From: Bacillota bacterium | GTDB lineage: Bacteria > Bacillota > Bacilli > Alicyclobacillales > Alicyclobacillaceae | Length of the DNA stretch: 7,243 bases | Assembly (NCBI GenBank): GCA_021820805.1 | Contig: JAKADF010000161.1 | Location: forward strand, 1-7,243 | Reading direction: 5' to 3' | Shown here: one piece after another, positions 1-7,151 of the stretch | How the letters are laid out: the number at the start of each line of letters is the position of its first letter | Position numbering within the stretch: the first letter of the stretch is position 1 | Made by a program: the position numbers and the translations under genes | Notes under the pieces: generated by a model | Seen by the model: only the letters and a program-made list of their open reading frames with translations | The model's database searches: none | Told to the model about the DNA's origin: nothing

Positions 1-2305
1 TAATGATGTAAGCGGCCTTGAAATAGACCTTAGTCAGATTGGAACTATCCCAGATATTGCAAAACTACGTCAGATTATAAAAGAAATTCATGAAGAAAGC
101 GACTTAGATGAAGCTATTTGCAAAAAAGAATTAGAAATTGAATATAAAACCCAGTCACTTCAAATTATGTTAAAAAATCAACGGTTGTGGGATGGAAACC
201 TTCACGATTTTGGTGCATTGAGGATTCCGCTGCGCGAAACTATTGACAGATATCAGGGTGATTGGACAAATATTCAAAAAGAAATCGGAGACTGCAAGCG
301 TGATTTGGTAAGAGCCACTGGAGACCGGAAGAGTATTATTCATCAGATTGAGACATTAGAACTATCCGGACATGTGCCGATTGAATCTGAACTTATCGAG
401 GCAAGAGGAAGGCGCGACAATGGTTGGATACTTGTCAAACAAATCTTGCTAGGAAATCAACCTGAATTAAGTGAAATTCAGGAGTTCTGTGGGAAAAACC
501 TTTCGCTTCAAGATGCATTTGAGGCATCAATGGCAGAGGCAGATAAAATCGCTGACTCTATGCGTAAAGAATCTGACCGTTCTGCAAAGCTTTCTAATTT
601 GTTACTGCAAAAAACTCAACTGGAACAAACAATTGAAGAACTTGAGACAAACCTGAAGAGATTGGATAATAATTTTGAATCTCTTTCTGTGAAATGGCAG
701 AACGAATGGGAAGAGTGTGGAATCAGACCGGTATCACCTGCTGAAATGAAGGAATGGATCGCAAATTTCCATCGGCCAATTGTAGAAGGATTAGACATAA
801 TCCGAGATTTACAGAACGAATGCGCACAAATGGTATCTCGTAAAGACAGATGTGTTGAATCGATTTTGGCAGTTTTAACAGAAATGGGTATATTGCCAAA
901 AGAAACGGACCGGAGTTTAAGGCAGCTTGCTATATTGTGCGATGAATTGGTAACAGAAGTAGATGAAAGACTGCAAAAACAAGATAACTTGAAAACCAGG
1001 CTTAAGGAATCTAAGCGCAAACTTAGAGAACATGAGGAAAAGGTAAAAAATGTGGAAAGCCAACTTTTAAGTTTAGAATCGAGCTGGAAGGAAGTACGAA
1101 ACAAGCATCTGTTTTTACCGGAAAATCCGGATATCGCCATTCGCTATATGCATAAACTTCATGAGGTTTTCCAAAAGGTTGACGATGTTACAGGTTTGCG
1201 TGAGGAAGTAGAAACTAAAGAGCATATATGCGAAAACTTTGAGGAACAAACGAAGAAACTGATGAATTGCTTGGAGGATAGCGCTTATTTAGCACTGACT
1301 CCAGAAGTATTTGTTCGCTCTGTTCAAATGCGGCTGTCTGCCGCCAAAGAAGAATCAGCCAAAAAGAAAGAGAAAGAAGAGTCAGTGAGGAAATTAGAAG
1401 AAAACATTCAACTCATTCGATTAAATGTAAACCAGCGGTATGCTGACATCTTAGCATTTCAAGCAAAATACAGTTGTCCGGATATAGAATCCCTCTGCAT
1501 GATGGTTGAAAAATCGAAAATGCATAAGCTTATTTCCTCAGAGCAGAAGCAGGCAGAAAGTGACTTACAAGCGGTTGGCGACGGCTTTGACGTTAAAAAA
1601 TTAGAAGCTGAAGTGGCTGAGATAGAAGATTTTGACGGGATTACTCTTCGAATTGATGCTCTAAAAGATGAAATTTCATCTTTAGAACAAGCAATAGGTG
1701 AAATGCAAAAGCAATTGTGGGAATTAAAGCAGGAATTCGACAAGCTTGATGGAAGCCGTGCAGAGGCAGCAATGTTCGCAGAGGAAGCAGAGCAACATCT
1801 TGCAGAGATTGATCCAATTTGGAATGAATATTTACGTGTAGAACTTGCACGCAGGCTCCTAGGCAGAACGATTGACCAGTTCCGCAGGCAGAATGAATCT
1901 TCTGTCTTGGGTCTAGCCGCACAATTTTTTACACGGCTTACACTCGGTCATTATACAGGCCTTTCTGTTGAGTATGAAGATAACGAACCGTTTTTGGAAG
2001 CAGAGACGGACGCAGGTGAGAAGAGACGAGTTACGCAAATGAGTGACGGAACGCGTGACCAGTTATTCTTAGCCATGCGGCTCTCTTTTCTTGAGCAGCA
2101 CTTAAAATCATCCAACCCACTTCCTCTCATTATGGATGATATCCTTGTTCATTTTGATGACAGGCGAACCGAAGCAACGCTTGAAATATTGCATCATTTT
2201 GCAAGTAAGACACAAATTCTGTATTTTACACATCATCAATCGGTTATTGATACTGTAAATCGACTTTCTGATTCGAGCCGGATTCAAGTGCATCACCTTG
2301 TATAA
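1..2305 (+). CDS. yhaN: YhaN-like SMC/Rad50-type AAA family ATPase, C-terminal part (5' end outside window)
   Basis: The reading frame is open from the first bases (frame starting at base 2) to TAA at 2303-2305, so the ATG at 167 is internal and the gene begins upstream; the Walker A motif is outside the window. Most of the visible protein is a highly charged Glu/Lys/Leu-rich coiled coil. The C-terminal ATPase lobe has an ABC-type signature in the variant form MSDGTRDQ (about 2039-2062), a Walker B strand LPLIMDDILVHFDD with the paired acidic residues (about 2120-2161), and a His switch in YFTHHQ (about 2222-2239). The SDGT signature and the IMDDILVHFDD block are what I recognise as YhaN rather than SbcC. 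I see no CxxC zinc-hook motif in the visible coiled coil. In Bacillus, yhaN sits beside yhaO, an SbcD-like nuclease gene; whether that holds here cannot be seen. The role is probably DNA end processing or repair. The family call is good; the exact function is inferred. Confidence 0.85.
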   Translation, partial: NDVSGLEIDLSQIGTIPDIAKLRQIIKEIHEESDLDEAICKKELEIEYKTQSLQIMLKNQRLWDGNLHDFGALRIPLRETIDRYQGDWTNIQKEIGDCKRDLVRATGDRKSIIHQIETLELSGHVPIESELIEARGRRDNGWILVKQILLGNQPELSEIQEFCGKNLSLQDAFEASMAEADKIADSMRKESDRSAKLSNLLLQKTQLEQTIEELETNLKRLDNNFESLSVKWQNEWEECGIRPVSPAEMKEWIANFHRPIVEGLDIIRDLQNECAQMVSRKDRCVESILAVLTEMGILPKETDRSLRQLAILCDELVTEVDERLQKQDNLKTRLKESKRKLREHEEKVKNVESQLLSLESSWKEVRNKHLFLPENPDIAIRYMHKLHEVFQKVDDVTGLREEVETKEHICENFEEQTKKLMNCLEDSAYLALTPEVFVRSVQMRLSAAKEESAKKKEKEESVRKLEENIQLIRLNVNQRYADILAFQAKYSCPDIESLCMMVEKSKMHKLISSEQKQAESDLQAVGDGFDVKKLEAEVAEIEDFDGITLRIDALKDEISSLEQAIGEMQKQLWELKQEFDKLDGSRAEAAMFAEEAEQHLAEIDPIWNEYLRVELARRLLGRTIDQFRRQNESSVLGLAAQFFTRLTLGHYTGLSVEYEDNEPFLEAETDAGEKRRVTQMSDGTRDQLFLAMRLSFLEQHLKSSNPLPLIMDDILVHFDDRRTEATLEILHHFASKTQILYFTHHQSVIDTVNRLSDSSRIQVHHLV

Positions 2306-2322
2306 ATGTAACCAGGATTTTA

Positions 2323-2351
2323 TTGCGGGTTAACAAATGCATTTGTACAAT
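2323..2351 (+). promoter_or_regulatory. Candidate sigma-A promoter for the acyl-CoA ligase gene
   Basis: TTGCGG (2323-2328) and TACAAT (2346-2351) are separated by exactly 17 bases. The -10 matches TATAAT at 5 of 6 positions; the -35 matches only in TTG. Transcription would start near 2358, leaving a leader of about 28 bases that contains the strong GGGAGG (2373-2378), 7 bases before the ATG. No terminator is visible between the preceding gene and this site, so some read-through is possible. Found by eye. Confidence 0.45.
2333..2346. promoter_or_regulatory. 14-bp perfect palindrome in the ligase promoter spacer (candidate operator)
   Basis: ACAAATGCATTTGT is a perfect inverted repeat without a spacer. 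It fills most of the gap between the candidate -35 and -10 and overlaps the first base of the -10. A protein bound here would block RNA polymerase, so a repressor operator is the simplest reading. It does not match the TGTTGCA half-sites found before the CoA-transferase gene, so a different regulator is implied. The binding protein is unknown. Confidence 0.4.
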
Positions 2352-2385
2352 GAATCTGACGCATTGGATTTAGGGAGGAAATAGG

Positions 2386-4122
2386 ATGTCGGCAAATACC
2401 ATAACGATTCAAAGTGCAAAAGAGCGTCGAAGCGCGCTTCTGAAGCGGTTCCCAGTATGGCCGCGATATACAATTGCAGATCATTTTTTTAAGGCTTATG
2501 AACTGTTTAAAGACAGGCCATTCTTATATATGCCGGATGGTGCGGAAGTTTCGTATAGTGAAATTTGGTCAAATGCTTGGCGATATGCAAAAGCGTTGTT
2601 GAAATTGGGGGTAAAAAGACGCGATCATGTTGCTATTCTGATGGAAAACTGCCAGCCGTATCCATCTTTAATGATTGCGGCGTCCCTTGTTGGGGCAGTT
2701 TTTATTCCAATCAACACGATGCTTCGCATGGATGAATTGGAGTATCTGCTTTGTCAATCCGATACACGTTTTCTGATCTTGCACCAGGTTGTTAAAAATA
2801 ACAACCATGCAGATACTGTTTCGGACTTGCTCTCTAATTCTTCATTTCGGGTAAATAGTCAGTTGCAACAGGTTATCTGTATACAAAATGGAGAAGGACC
2901 GATTGATAACCGTTTTCTTCTCTGGGATGCATTTTGTGCAGGCGCCGATTCAATTTCGGATGAAGAGGTTGAACAAAGATGGAAGGATTCTCGATATCCA
3001 GACGAGGTTGCAACCATCATGTATACATCAGGATCCACTGGAAAATCAAAAGGCGTCATGCTGACGCATGATATGCTGCTAAGATGTTCTTACAGCACGT
3101 GTTTAAGTCGTGCGATTGAGGATGGACGTGTTACATTTGCGCCCCTTCCTTTCTATCATTGTTTTGCAATTATCGAGAGTATTCTCGCGATGCCGTTTGT
3201 TGGCGGTTCGATGATTGCGCCGTCCAGTTTCTCACCGCTGCCTGCATTACAAATGATGGAGAAATTTAAAGCGAATGATTTTTTATGCGTGCCGTCGATG
3301 CTAATCCCGCTCCTTAATCATCCGCGCGTTTCTGAATTTGACCTTTCGCACCTGTTTGCAATGTGGTGCGGTGCGGCTCCTGCCTCAGTTCCTGTGTGGA
3401 AACGTGCGATGGATGTACTAGGTTTAACAGAAGTTTGTACAGGTTATGGCCAAACAGAAGTGTCATCTTCCGGCGTTACAACAGAGGTCGGCGATCCGAT
3501 TGAACTTGTTGCTTCTCGCGTCGGCCGCCCAAAGCTTGGCGGTGTCTGCGGTGTATCGGAATTTGGCGGACGCACTGTCCAGTATAAGACAATTGACCGG
3601 GATTCCGGCGAAGATTTGCCACATGGGGCGATAGGCGAACTCGCAGTAAGAGGAAATACGGTTACCTGGGGGTATTACAAGAAACCAGAAGAGACCGCAC
3701 AAGCAATCGATAAAGATGGATGGCTCCGTACGGGGGATGTCGGGCGGATTGACGAAAACGGGTATATCGAACTTCTTGGAAGAAGTAAAGAGCTGTACAA
3801 GGTTTCTGGAGAACTCGTTGCACCCCGCGAGGTTGAAGAAGTAATTTCGAAACATCCTGCAGTCAATCAGGTTTATATTGTTGGCGTCCCGGATGCGCTT
3901 ACAACAGAAGCCGGCGCGGCATTTGTGGAGCTTAGGAAAGGTGAATCTTGCACTCGACGTGAAATTGTTGAATGGTGTGCAACACGCGTTGCACGTTTTA
4001 AAATTCCTCGCCATGTTTGGTTTGTAGAATTAACAGATTGGCCGATGACAAGTACTGGAAAAGTTCAAAAATTTCGCCTGAAAGAAATTGCTGTGACAAA
4101 GCTTGGAAAAACAGATAAGTAA
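2386..4122 (+). CDS. AMP-forming acyl-CoA synthetase (fatty-acid/carboxylic-acid CoA ligase family)
   Basis: A 578-aa class I adenylate-forming enzyme: it activates a carboxylic acid with ATP to an acyl-adenylate, then passes it to CoA. Visible motifs in order are the phosphate-binding loop YTSGSTGKSKG (residues 213-223), YGQTE (354-358) for adenine/acyl binding, WLRTGD (446-451) with the ribose-binding Asp451, the hinge region GRSKELYKVSGE (about 465-476), and the C-terminal catalytic lysine in STGK (Lys559). All core motifs are present, so the enzyme should be active. The length fits fatty-acyl or aryl-acyl CoA ligases. There is no signal peptide or membrane segment, so it is cytoplasmic. 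The start is ATG 2386 with GGGAGG (2373-2378) 7 bases upstream. It lies near a sigma-54 regulator and a CoA-transferase but is separated from them by a probable terminator. Chain length or aromatic specificity cannot be told by eye. Confidence 0.9.
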   Translation: MSANTITIQSAKERRSALLKRFPVWPRYTIADHFFKAYELFKDRPFLYMPDGAEVSYSEIWSNAWRYAKALLKLGVKRRDHVAILMENCQPYPSLMIAASLVGAVFIPINTMLRMDELEYLLCQSDTRFLILHQVVKNNNHADTVSDLLSNSSFRVNSQLQQVICIQNGEGPIDNRFLLWDAFCAGADSISDEEVEQRWKDSRYPDEVATIMYTSGSTGKSKGVMLTHDMLLRCSYSTCLSRAIEDGRVTFAPLPFYHCFAIIESILAMPFVGGSMIAPSSFSPLPALQMMEKFKANDFLCVPSMLIPLLNHPRVSEFDLSHLFAMWCGAAPASVPVWKRAMDVLGLTEVCTGYGQTEVSSSGVTTEVGDPIELVASRVGRPKLGGVCGVSEFGGRTVQYKTIDRDSGEDLPHGAIGELAVRGNTVTWGYYKKPEETAQAIDKDGWLRTGDVGRIDENGYIELLGRSKELYKVSGELVAPREVEEVISKHPAVNQVYIVGVPDALTTEAGAAFVELRKGESCTRREIVEWCATRVARFKIPRHVWFVELTDWPMTSTGKVQKFRLKEIAVTKLGKTDK

Positions 4123-4176
4123 AACTACAAGGCCTCTCTTAAGTCAGTTAGCCTTATGATACATTATTATCTAAAG

Positions 4177-4216
4177 ACAGGGATTCATAGGAGAACAACT
4201 CCTATAGAATCCCTGT
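4177..4216 (+). terminator. Probable intrinsic terminator after the acyl-CoA ligase gene
   Basis: The left arm (4177-4193, ACAGGGATTCATAGGAG) pairs fully with the right arm (4199-4216) around an AACAA loop. That gives 17 base pairs with a single bulged A at 4206. The sequence after it (TCGCATTTATT) is only moderately T-rich, so efficiency is uncertain. The position, 54 bases after the ligase stop and ahead of the regulator gene, suits a terminator separating two transcription units. Confidence 0.65.
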
Positions 4217-4305
4217 TCGCATTTATTAAGGAAACTTGATAAGGTTGCCTCCTATTATTCGTTTCGCTTTTTTGTAAAATAGTTTAAATGTATTTCACTT
4301 AAGAG

Positions 4306-4334
4306 TTGACTGATAGTAACCCAAGAGGCAAACT
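4306..4334 (+). promoter_or_regulatory. Weak candidate sigma-A promoter for the sigma-54 activator gene
   Basis: TTGACT (4306-4311) matches the -35 consensus at 5 of 6 positions. At 17-base spacing the -10 is CAAACT (4329-4334), matching at only 3 of 6. Transcription would begin near 4341, shortly before the GGAGGG ribosome site (4352-4357). The rest of 4217-4362 shows no better pair and no TGTTGCA-type site, so there is no sign of autoregulation through the downstream motif. Confidence 0.25.
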
Positions 4335-4362
4335 AGGCTAAAAACACAGATGGAGGGACGCT

Positions 4363-5730
4363 ATGAATATGGACGATGACCTCCAAAAACAGATTGAGTT
4401 TTATCGTTCTATTGTTGACTTATCTCATGACGGTATCGTGGGTGTTGACAGCGAGGGTAAAATTCTAGTTTACAACCAGGCTGCAGCATATATGATTGGA
4501 ATTCCGGTGGAAGAGGCTATCGGAAAGCCTATCGTTGAAGTGAACCCTTCGGCTGGACTCCCAAGGGTTTTAGCAGAAAAAAGCATGCAGCGTGATGAGC
4601 TTCGTAAGATTGGAACACGTACAGCAGTTGTGAATCGCGCACCTATCTATTTGAATGGTCGTCTGGTTGGTGCAGTTTCCAGCGTTCGTGATATTACCGA
4701 ATTGCAACAATACGAAGAATCGATTCGAAGGAAACTTTCATTGCAAGGTTTGAGCGCAAAATGGTCATTAGAACAAATCGTAGCGAAAGCAAAACCTATG
4801 CGAAGATTAGTAGAGCTTGCATATCGGTACGCGGCAGTCGATTCAACGCTTCTTTTGCAAGGAGAGTCAGGGACCGGAAAGGAAATGCTCGCTCAAGGAA
4901 TTCATATGGCCAGTCCTCGTAAGTCGGGGCCTTTTGTTGCACTAAACTGTGCAGCCGTACCTGAAACGTTGCTTGAAAGCGAGTTGTTTGGCTATGAGGA
5001 CGGTGCATTTACAGGAGCCCGCAAAGGCGGCAAACCTGGATTATTTGAGTTAGCCCATCACGGAACATTATTTTTGGATGAAATTGGAGAGCTGCCAATA
5101 TCACTTCAGGCTCGTTTATTACGGGCACTGCAGGAGCGTGAAGTGATGCGAATTGGAGGAAACAAGGTAATCCCTGTAAATGTCCGAATTATTGCGGCAA
5201 CAAATCGTAATTTAGTTGAACAAATTAAATGCAAAATGTTTCGGCAGGATTTGTACTTCCGTCTTGCCGTACTTGTGCTTACTGTACCTCCGTTACGTGA
5301 AAGGACCGAAGATATTCCTTTGCTCATTGATGCATTTTTGCACGAATGGAACCAGGATGGGAAAATGCCTGATTTTTATCTTTCAAAAGGAGATATCAGC
5401 AGACTCGAATCCTATGATTGGCCCGGAAACGTCAGGGAGCTTCATAATTTAGTTGAACGTGCGTTGGTGCTTATTGATGATGGAGAAGAGCCCCGTCTTT
5501 TCGATCCTAACGTATGGCTACCTGTAGAAGTATCATCAAAAGAGGGTATATCCCGCAAGTCTCATAAGGCGAGCAAAACAGAAGAACCTTCAATGCAGCA
5601 AGGTGAAACCGAATATGAGCGAATTGTTCGTATAATAAATGAGGAAGATGGACACATTGGCCGCGCGGCAGAACGATTAAGTATGCATCGAACCACACTG
5701 TGGCGAAAACTCAAATCTTATAACAGCTAA
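4363..5730 (+). CDS. PAS-domain sigma-54-dependent transcriptional activator (Fis-type HTH)
   Basis: A 455-aa bacterial enhancer-binding protein. Residues about 10-112 form a PAS sensor ([18 protein letters not shown], then SSVRDITE); there is no receiver domain, so control is probably by a ligand or protein contact rather than phosphorylation. Residues about 138-362 are the AAA+ sigma-54 domain, with Walker A GESGTGKE (167-174), the sigma-54-contacting GAFTGA loop (214-219), Walker B TLFLDE (235-240), AATNR (278-282), the [10 protein letters not shown] arginine region and WPGNVREL (353-360). A Ser/Lys/Glu-rich linker leads to a Fis-type helix-turn-helix (about 432-453, [17 protein letters not shown]). 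All parts needed for activation are intact. ATG 4363 follows GGAGG by 6 bases; an in-frame ATG at 4369 is less well spaced. The -24/-12 promoter and palindromic sites just downstream make the CoA-transferase operon its probable target. The effector is unknown. Confidence 0.95.
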   Translation: MNMDDDLQKQIEFYRSIVDLSHDGIVGVDSEGKILVYNQAAAYMIGIPVEEAIGKPIVEVNPSAGLPRVLAEKSMQRDELRKIGTRTAVVNRAPIYLNGRLVGAVSSVRDITELQQYEESIRRKLSLQGLSAKWSLEQIVAKAKPMRRLVELAYRYAAVDSTLLLQGESGTGKEMLAQGIHMASPRKSGPFVALNCAAVPETLLESELFGYEDGAFTGARKGGKPGLFELAHHGTLFLDEIGELPISLQARLLRALQEREVMRIGGNKVIPVNVRIIAATNRNLVEQIKCKMFRQDLYFRLAVLVLTVPPLRERTEDIPLLIDAFLHEWNQDGKMPDFYLSKGDISRLESYDWPGNVRELHNLVERALVLIDDGEEPRLFDPNVWLPVEVSSKEGISRKSHKASKTEEPSMQQGETEYERIVRIINEEDGHIGRAAERLSMHRTTLWRKLKSYNS

Positions 5731-5745
5731 CATTTCAGTTGCATG

Positions 5746-5764
5746 TTGCAACAACTTGTTGCAA
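5746..5764. promoter_or_regulatory. Upstream activator site 1 (19-bp palindrome)
   Basis: TTGCAACAACTTGTTGCAA has perfect 9-bp arms around one central C (5755). It begins 16 bases after the activator gene's stop and is centred about 119 bases before the predicted sigma-54 transcription start, a usual enhancer distance. It overlaps a second, smaller palindrome, TTGCA-TGT-TGCAA (5739-5751). It is the likely binding site of the adjacent Fis-type activator; the assignment rests on position and symmetry. Confidence 0.7.
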
Positions 5765-5776
5765 TATATGTTGTAT

Positions 5777-5794
5777 TATGTTGCATGCAACATA
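5777..5794. promoter_or_regulatory. Upstream activator site 2 (18-bp palindrome)
   Basis: TATGTTGCATGCAACATA is a perfect 18-bp palindrome with TGTTGCA and TGCAACA half-sites. Its centre lies about 30 bp from that of site 1, close to three helical turns, so both would lie on the same DNA face. It is about 88 bases before the predicted transcription start. An additional TGTTGTA half-site lies between the two palindromes at 5769-5775. Confidence 0.7.
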
Positions 5795-5847
5795 CAGTTA
5801 AATAACTGATGACTTAATAATATAAAGAATATTCGCAATCTACTTAT

Positions 5848-5863
5848 TGGTATATAATTTGCT
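5848..5863 (+). promoter_or_regulatory. Sigma-54 (SigL) -24/-12 promoter of the CoA-transferase operon
   Basis: TGGTATATAATTTGCT fits the TGGCAC-N5-TTGCW consensus. The invariant GG (5849-5850) and GC (5861-5862) are exactly 10 bases apart, and TTGCT matches the -12 block fully. Only the CAC after GG is degenerate (TAT). Transcription should start near 5874. An AT-rich stretch (about 5800-5835) between the activator sites and the promoter may ease DNA looping. Confidence 0.88.
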
Positions 5864-5889
5864 TACAGATTTCCTAGTGGCTGTGGATT

Positions 5890-5894
5890 GGGGG
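5890..5894 (+). promoter_or_regulatory. Ribosome binding site deciding the TTG start of the CoA-transferase
   Basis: GGGGG (5890-5894) lies 8 bases before TTG 5903. The alternative in-frame TTG at 5888 overlaps this site, has no good ribosome site of its own and would sit only about 14 bases from the predicted transcription start. The out-of-frame ATG at 5898 is only 3 bases from the site and meets TGA after one further codon. Confidence 0.6.
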
Positions 5895-5902
5895 ACGATG
5901 AT

Positions 5903-7129
5903 TTGACTAAGCCATTAGAAGGAATCCGAGTCATTGAGCTTGGCGCGTTTATTGCTGGACCGTTTGCTGCAAGACTGCTTGCTGAATTTGGTGCACAGGT
6001 CATTAAAGTTGAGCCTTTGTATGGAGATCAAATTCGCAAATGGGGATTGCATGCAAATGGGCAGGACTCTTATTGGAGTATGATACAGACACGCAACAAG
6101 CGGTCAATTTCCGTAGACTTGCACACGTTTGAAGGTCAGGACATTGTGCGAGAATTAGTAAAAAATGCGGATGTTGTGCTTGAGAATTTTAAACCAGGGA
6201 CGCTGGCTAAATGGAGGCTGTCCCATGAAGAGATGAAGGAGCTTAATCCGAAACTTGTCATCACAAGTATTACTGGTTTTGGACAAACGGGTCCTTATCA
6301 CAACAGACCTGGCTTTGGAAATATTGCAGAGTCGATGGGGGGGATGCGTTATTTAACGGGTTTCCCAGATAGGCCTCCAGTTCGAGTTGGGTTGTCTGTT
6401 GGAGACTCAATTGCGGCTTTGTACGCCGTAATAGGCACACTTCTATCTTTATATCAAAGAGATATAGGAGGTGGGGAAAAAGGTCAACTTGTAGATGTAG
6501 CATTATATGAGGCAGTATACAGTCTCCTCGAAGGTATTGTCCCTGAGTACGCACATATGAACAAAGTAAGAGAACGAACTGGGAACCAACTCGCAGCAAC
6601 TGCTCCGTCTAATATATACAAGACAAAAGACGGAAAGTATGTAGCGATTGGAGCCAACAGTGATTCGCTGTTCAATCGTCTGATGCGTTTAATGGGAAGG
6701 GATGATTTAGCGCGTGATCCAAGTTTGCAAGACAACATGGGGCGCGTTTCGGAAGTGGAAAGATTAGATCAGGCGATTGAGGCATGGACTTCTCAACACG
6801 AAATGCAGGAACTGTTAGCCCTCCTAAATCAGAATGAAATTCCTGCCGGCCCTATTTACAGTATTGCAGATATTATGGCAGATGAGCACTATCAAGCGCG
6901 TAAAATGTTTGTAAAAATGCAAGATTCTCGGGTAGGAGAAATCGTTATGCCGGGAATTGTTCCAAAATTAAGTGAAACACCAGGCGGAGTCGAATGGGTT
7001 GGGCCACCGTGTGGTGCACATACGGAAGAGGTTCTTGCAGAACTAGGTTTTTCACCAAAAGAAATCAGCGAATGGTTAAACAAGGGTGTAATTCGTCAGG
7101 CAGTGACCGGCACGGGTTCACCATCATGA
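5903..7129 (+). CDS. CaiB/BaiF family (class III) CoA-transferase
   Basis: A 408-aa enzyme when started at TTG 5903; the protein then begins MTKPLEGIRVIELG, the normal start of this family. Class III CoA-transferases move CoA from a donor acyl-CoA (often succinyl-, acetyl- or formyl-CoA) to a carboxylic acid. The N-terminal Rossmann-type segment (about residues 8-45, VIELGAFIAGPFAARLLAEFGAQVIKVE) is intact. The catalytic aspartate in VGDS is Asp168, matching Asp169 of formyl-CoA transferase. GQLVDVALYEA and IPAGPIYSIADI are further family blocks. Length is typical and there is no signal peptide. It is the first gene of a sigma-54 operon and precedes a transporter by 22 bases, suggesting activation of an imported acid. 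Close family members act on oxalate/formate, carnitine, mesaconate/itaconate, benzylsuccinate and hydroxymethylglutarate; the substrate cannot be fixed here. Confidence 0.92.
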   Translation: MTKPLEGIRVIELGAFIAGPFAARLLAEFGAQVIKVEPLYGDQIRKWGLHANGQDSYWSMIQTRNKRSISVDLHTFEGQDIVRELVKNADVVLENFKPGTLAKWRLSHEEMKELNPKLVITSITGFGQTGPYHNRPGFGNIAESMGGMRYLTGFPDRPPVRVGLSVGDSIAALYAVIGTLLSLYQRDIGGGEKGQLVDVALYEAVYSLLEGIVPEYAHMNKVRERTGNQLAATAPSNIYKTKDGKYVAIGANSDSLFNRLMRLMGRDDLARDPSLQDNMGRVSEVERLDQAIEAWTSQHEMQELLALLNQNEIPAGPIYSIADIMADEHYQARKMFVKMQDSRVGEIVMPGIVPKLSETPGGVEWVGPPCGAHTEEVLAELGFSPKEISEWLNKGVIRQAVTGTGSPS

Positions 7130-7151
7130 TAACTTGACGGGAGGTATTAAC

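Noticed and set aside
616..1140. 174-codon open frame on the - strand inside the YhaN-like gene
   Set aside because: Its Ser/Phe/Leu-rich composition is what the antisense of a Lys/Glu-rich coiled-coil gene gives; no domain is recognisable.
2326..2341. GG-N10-GC spacing before the ligase gene, resembling a sigma-54 promoter
   Set aside because: GG (2327-2328) and GC (2339-2340) are correctly spaced, but the CAC block and the preceding T are missing and no activator palindrome lies upstream. The sigma-A reading is at least as good.
3463..4014. 183-codon open frame on the - strand inside the acyl-CoA ligase gene
   Set aside because: It lies opposite conserved ligase motifs, shows no recognisable domain in its translation, and is Cys/Phe/Arg-rich as expected of an antisense shadow.
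4129..4155. AAGGC/GCCTT inverted repeat just after the ligase gene
   Set aside because: It has only 5 base pairs with a 17-base loop and no T-run; the hairpin at 4177-4216 is far stronger.
5746..5794. Palindromes after the activator gene as a transcription terminator
   Set aside because: The arms leave almost no loop, are AT-rich and have no T-run after them. Binding sites for a dimeric protein fit better.
5818..5823. TAATAT as a sigma-A -10 upstream of the CoA-transferase
   Set aside because: No -35 element lies at 16-18 bases upstream, and the region is AT-rich throughout.
5888..5902. TTG at 5888 as the CoA-transferase start
   Set aside because: It overlaps the only good ribosome site, adds residues (MGDDD) not typical of the family, and leaves a very short leader after the sigma-54 start.
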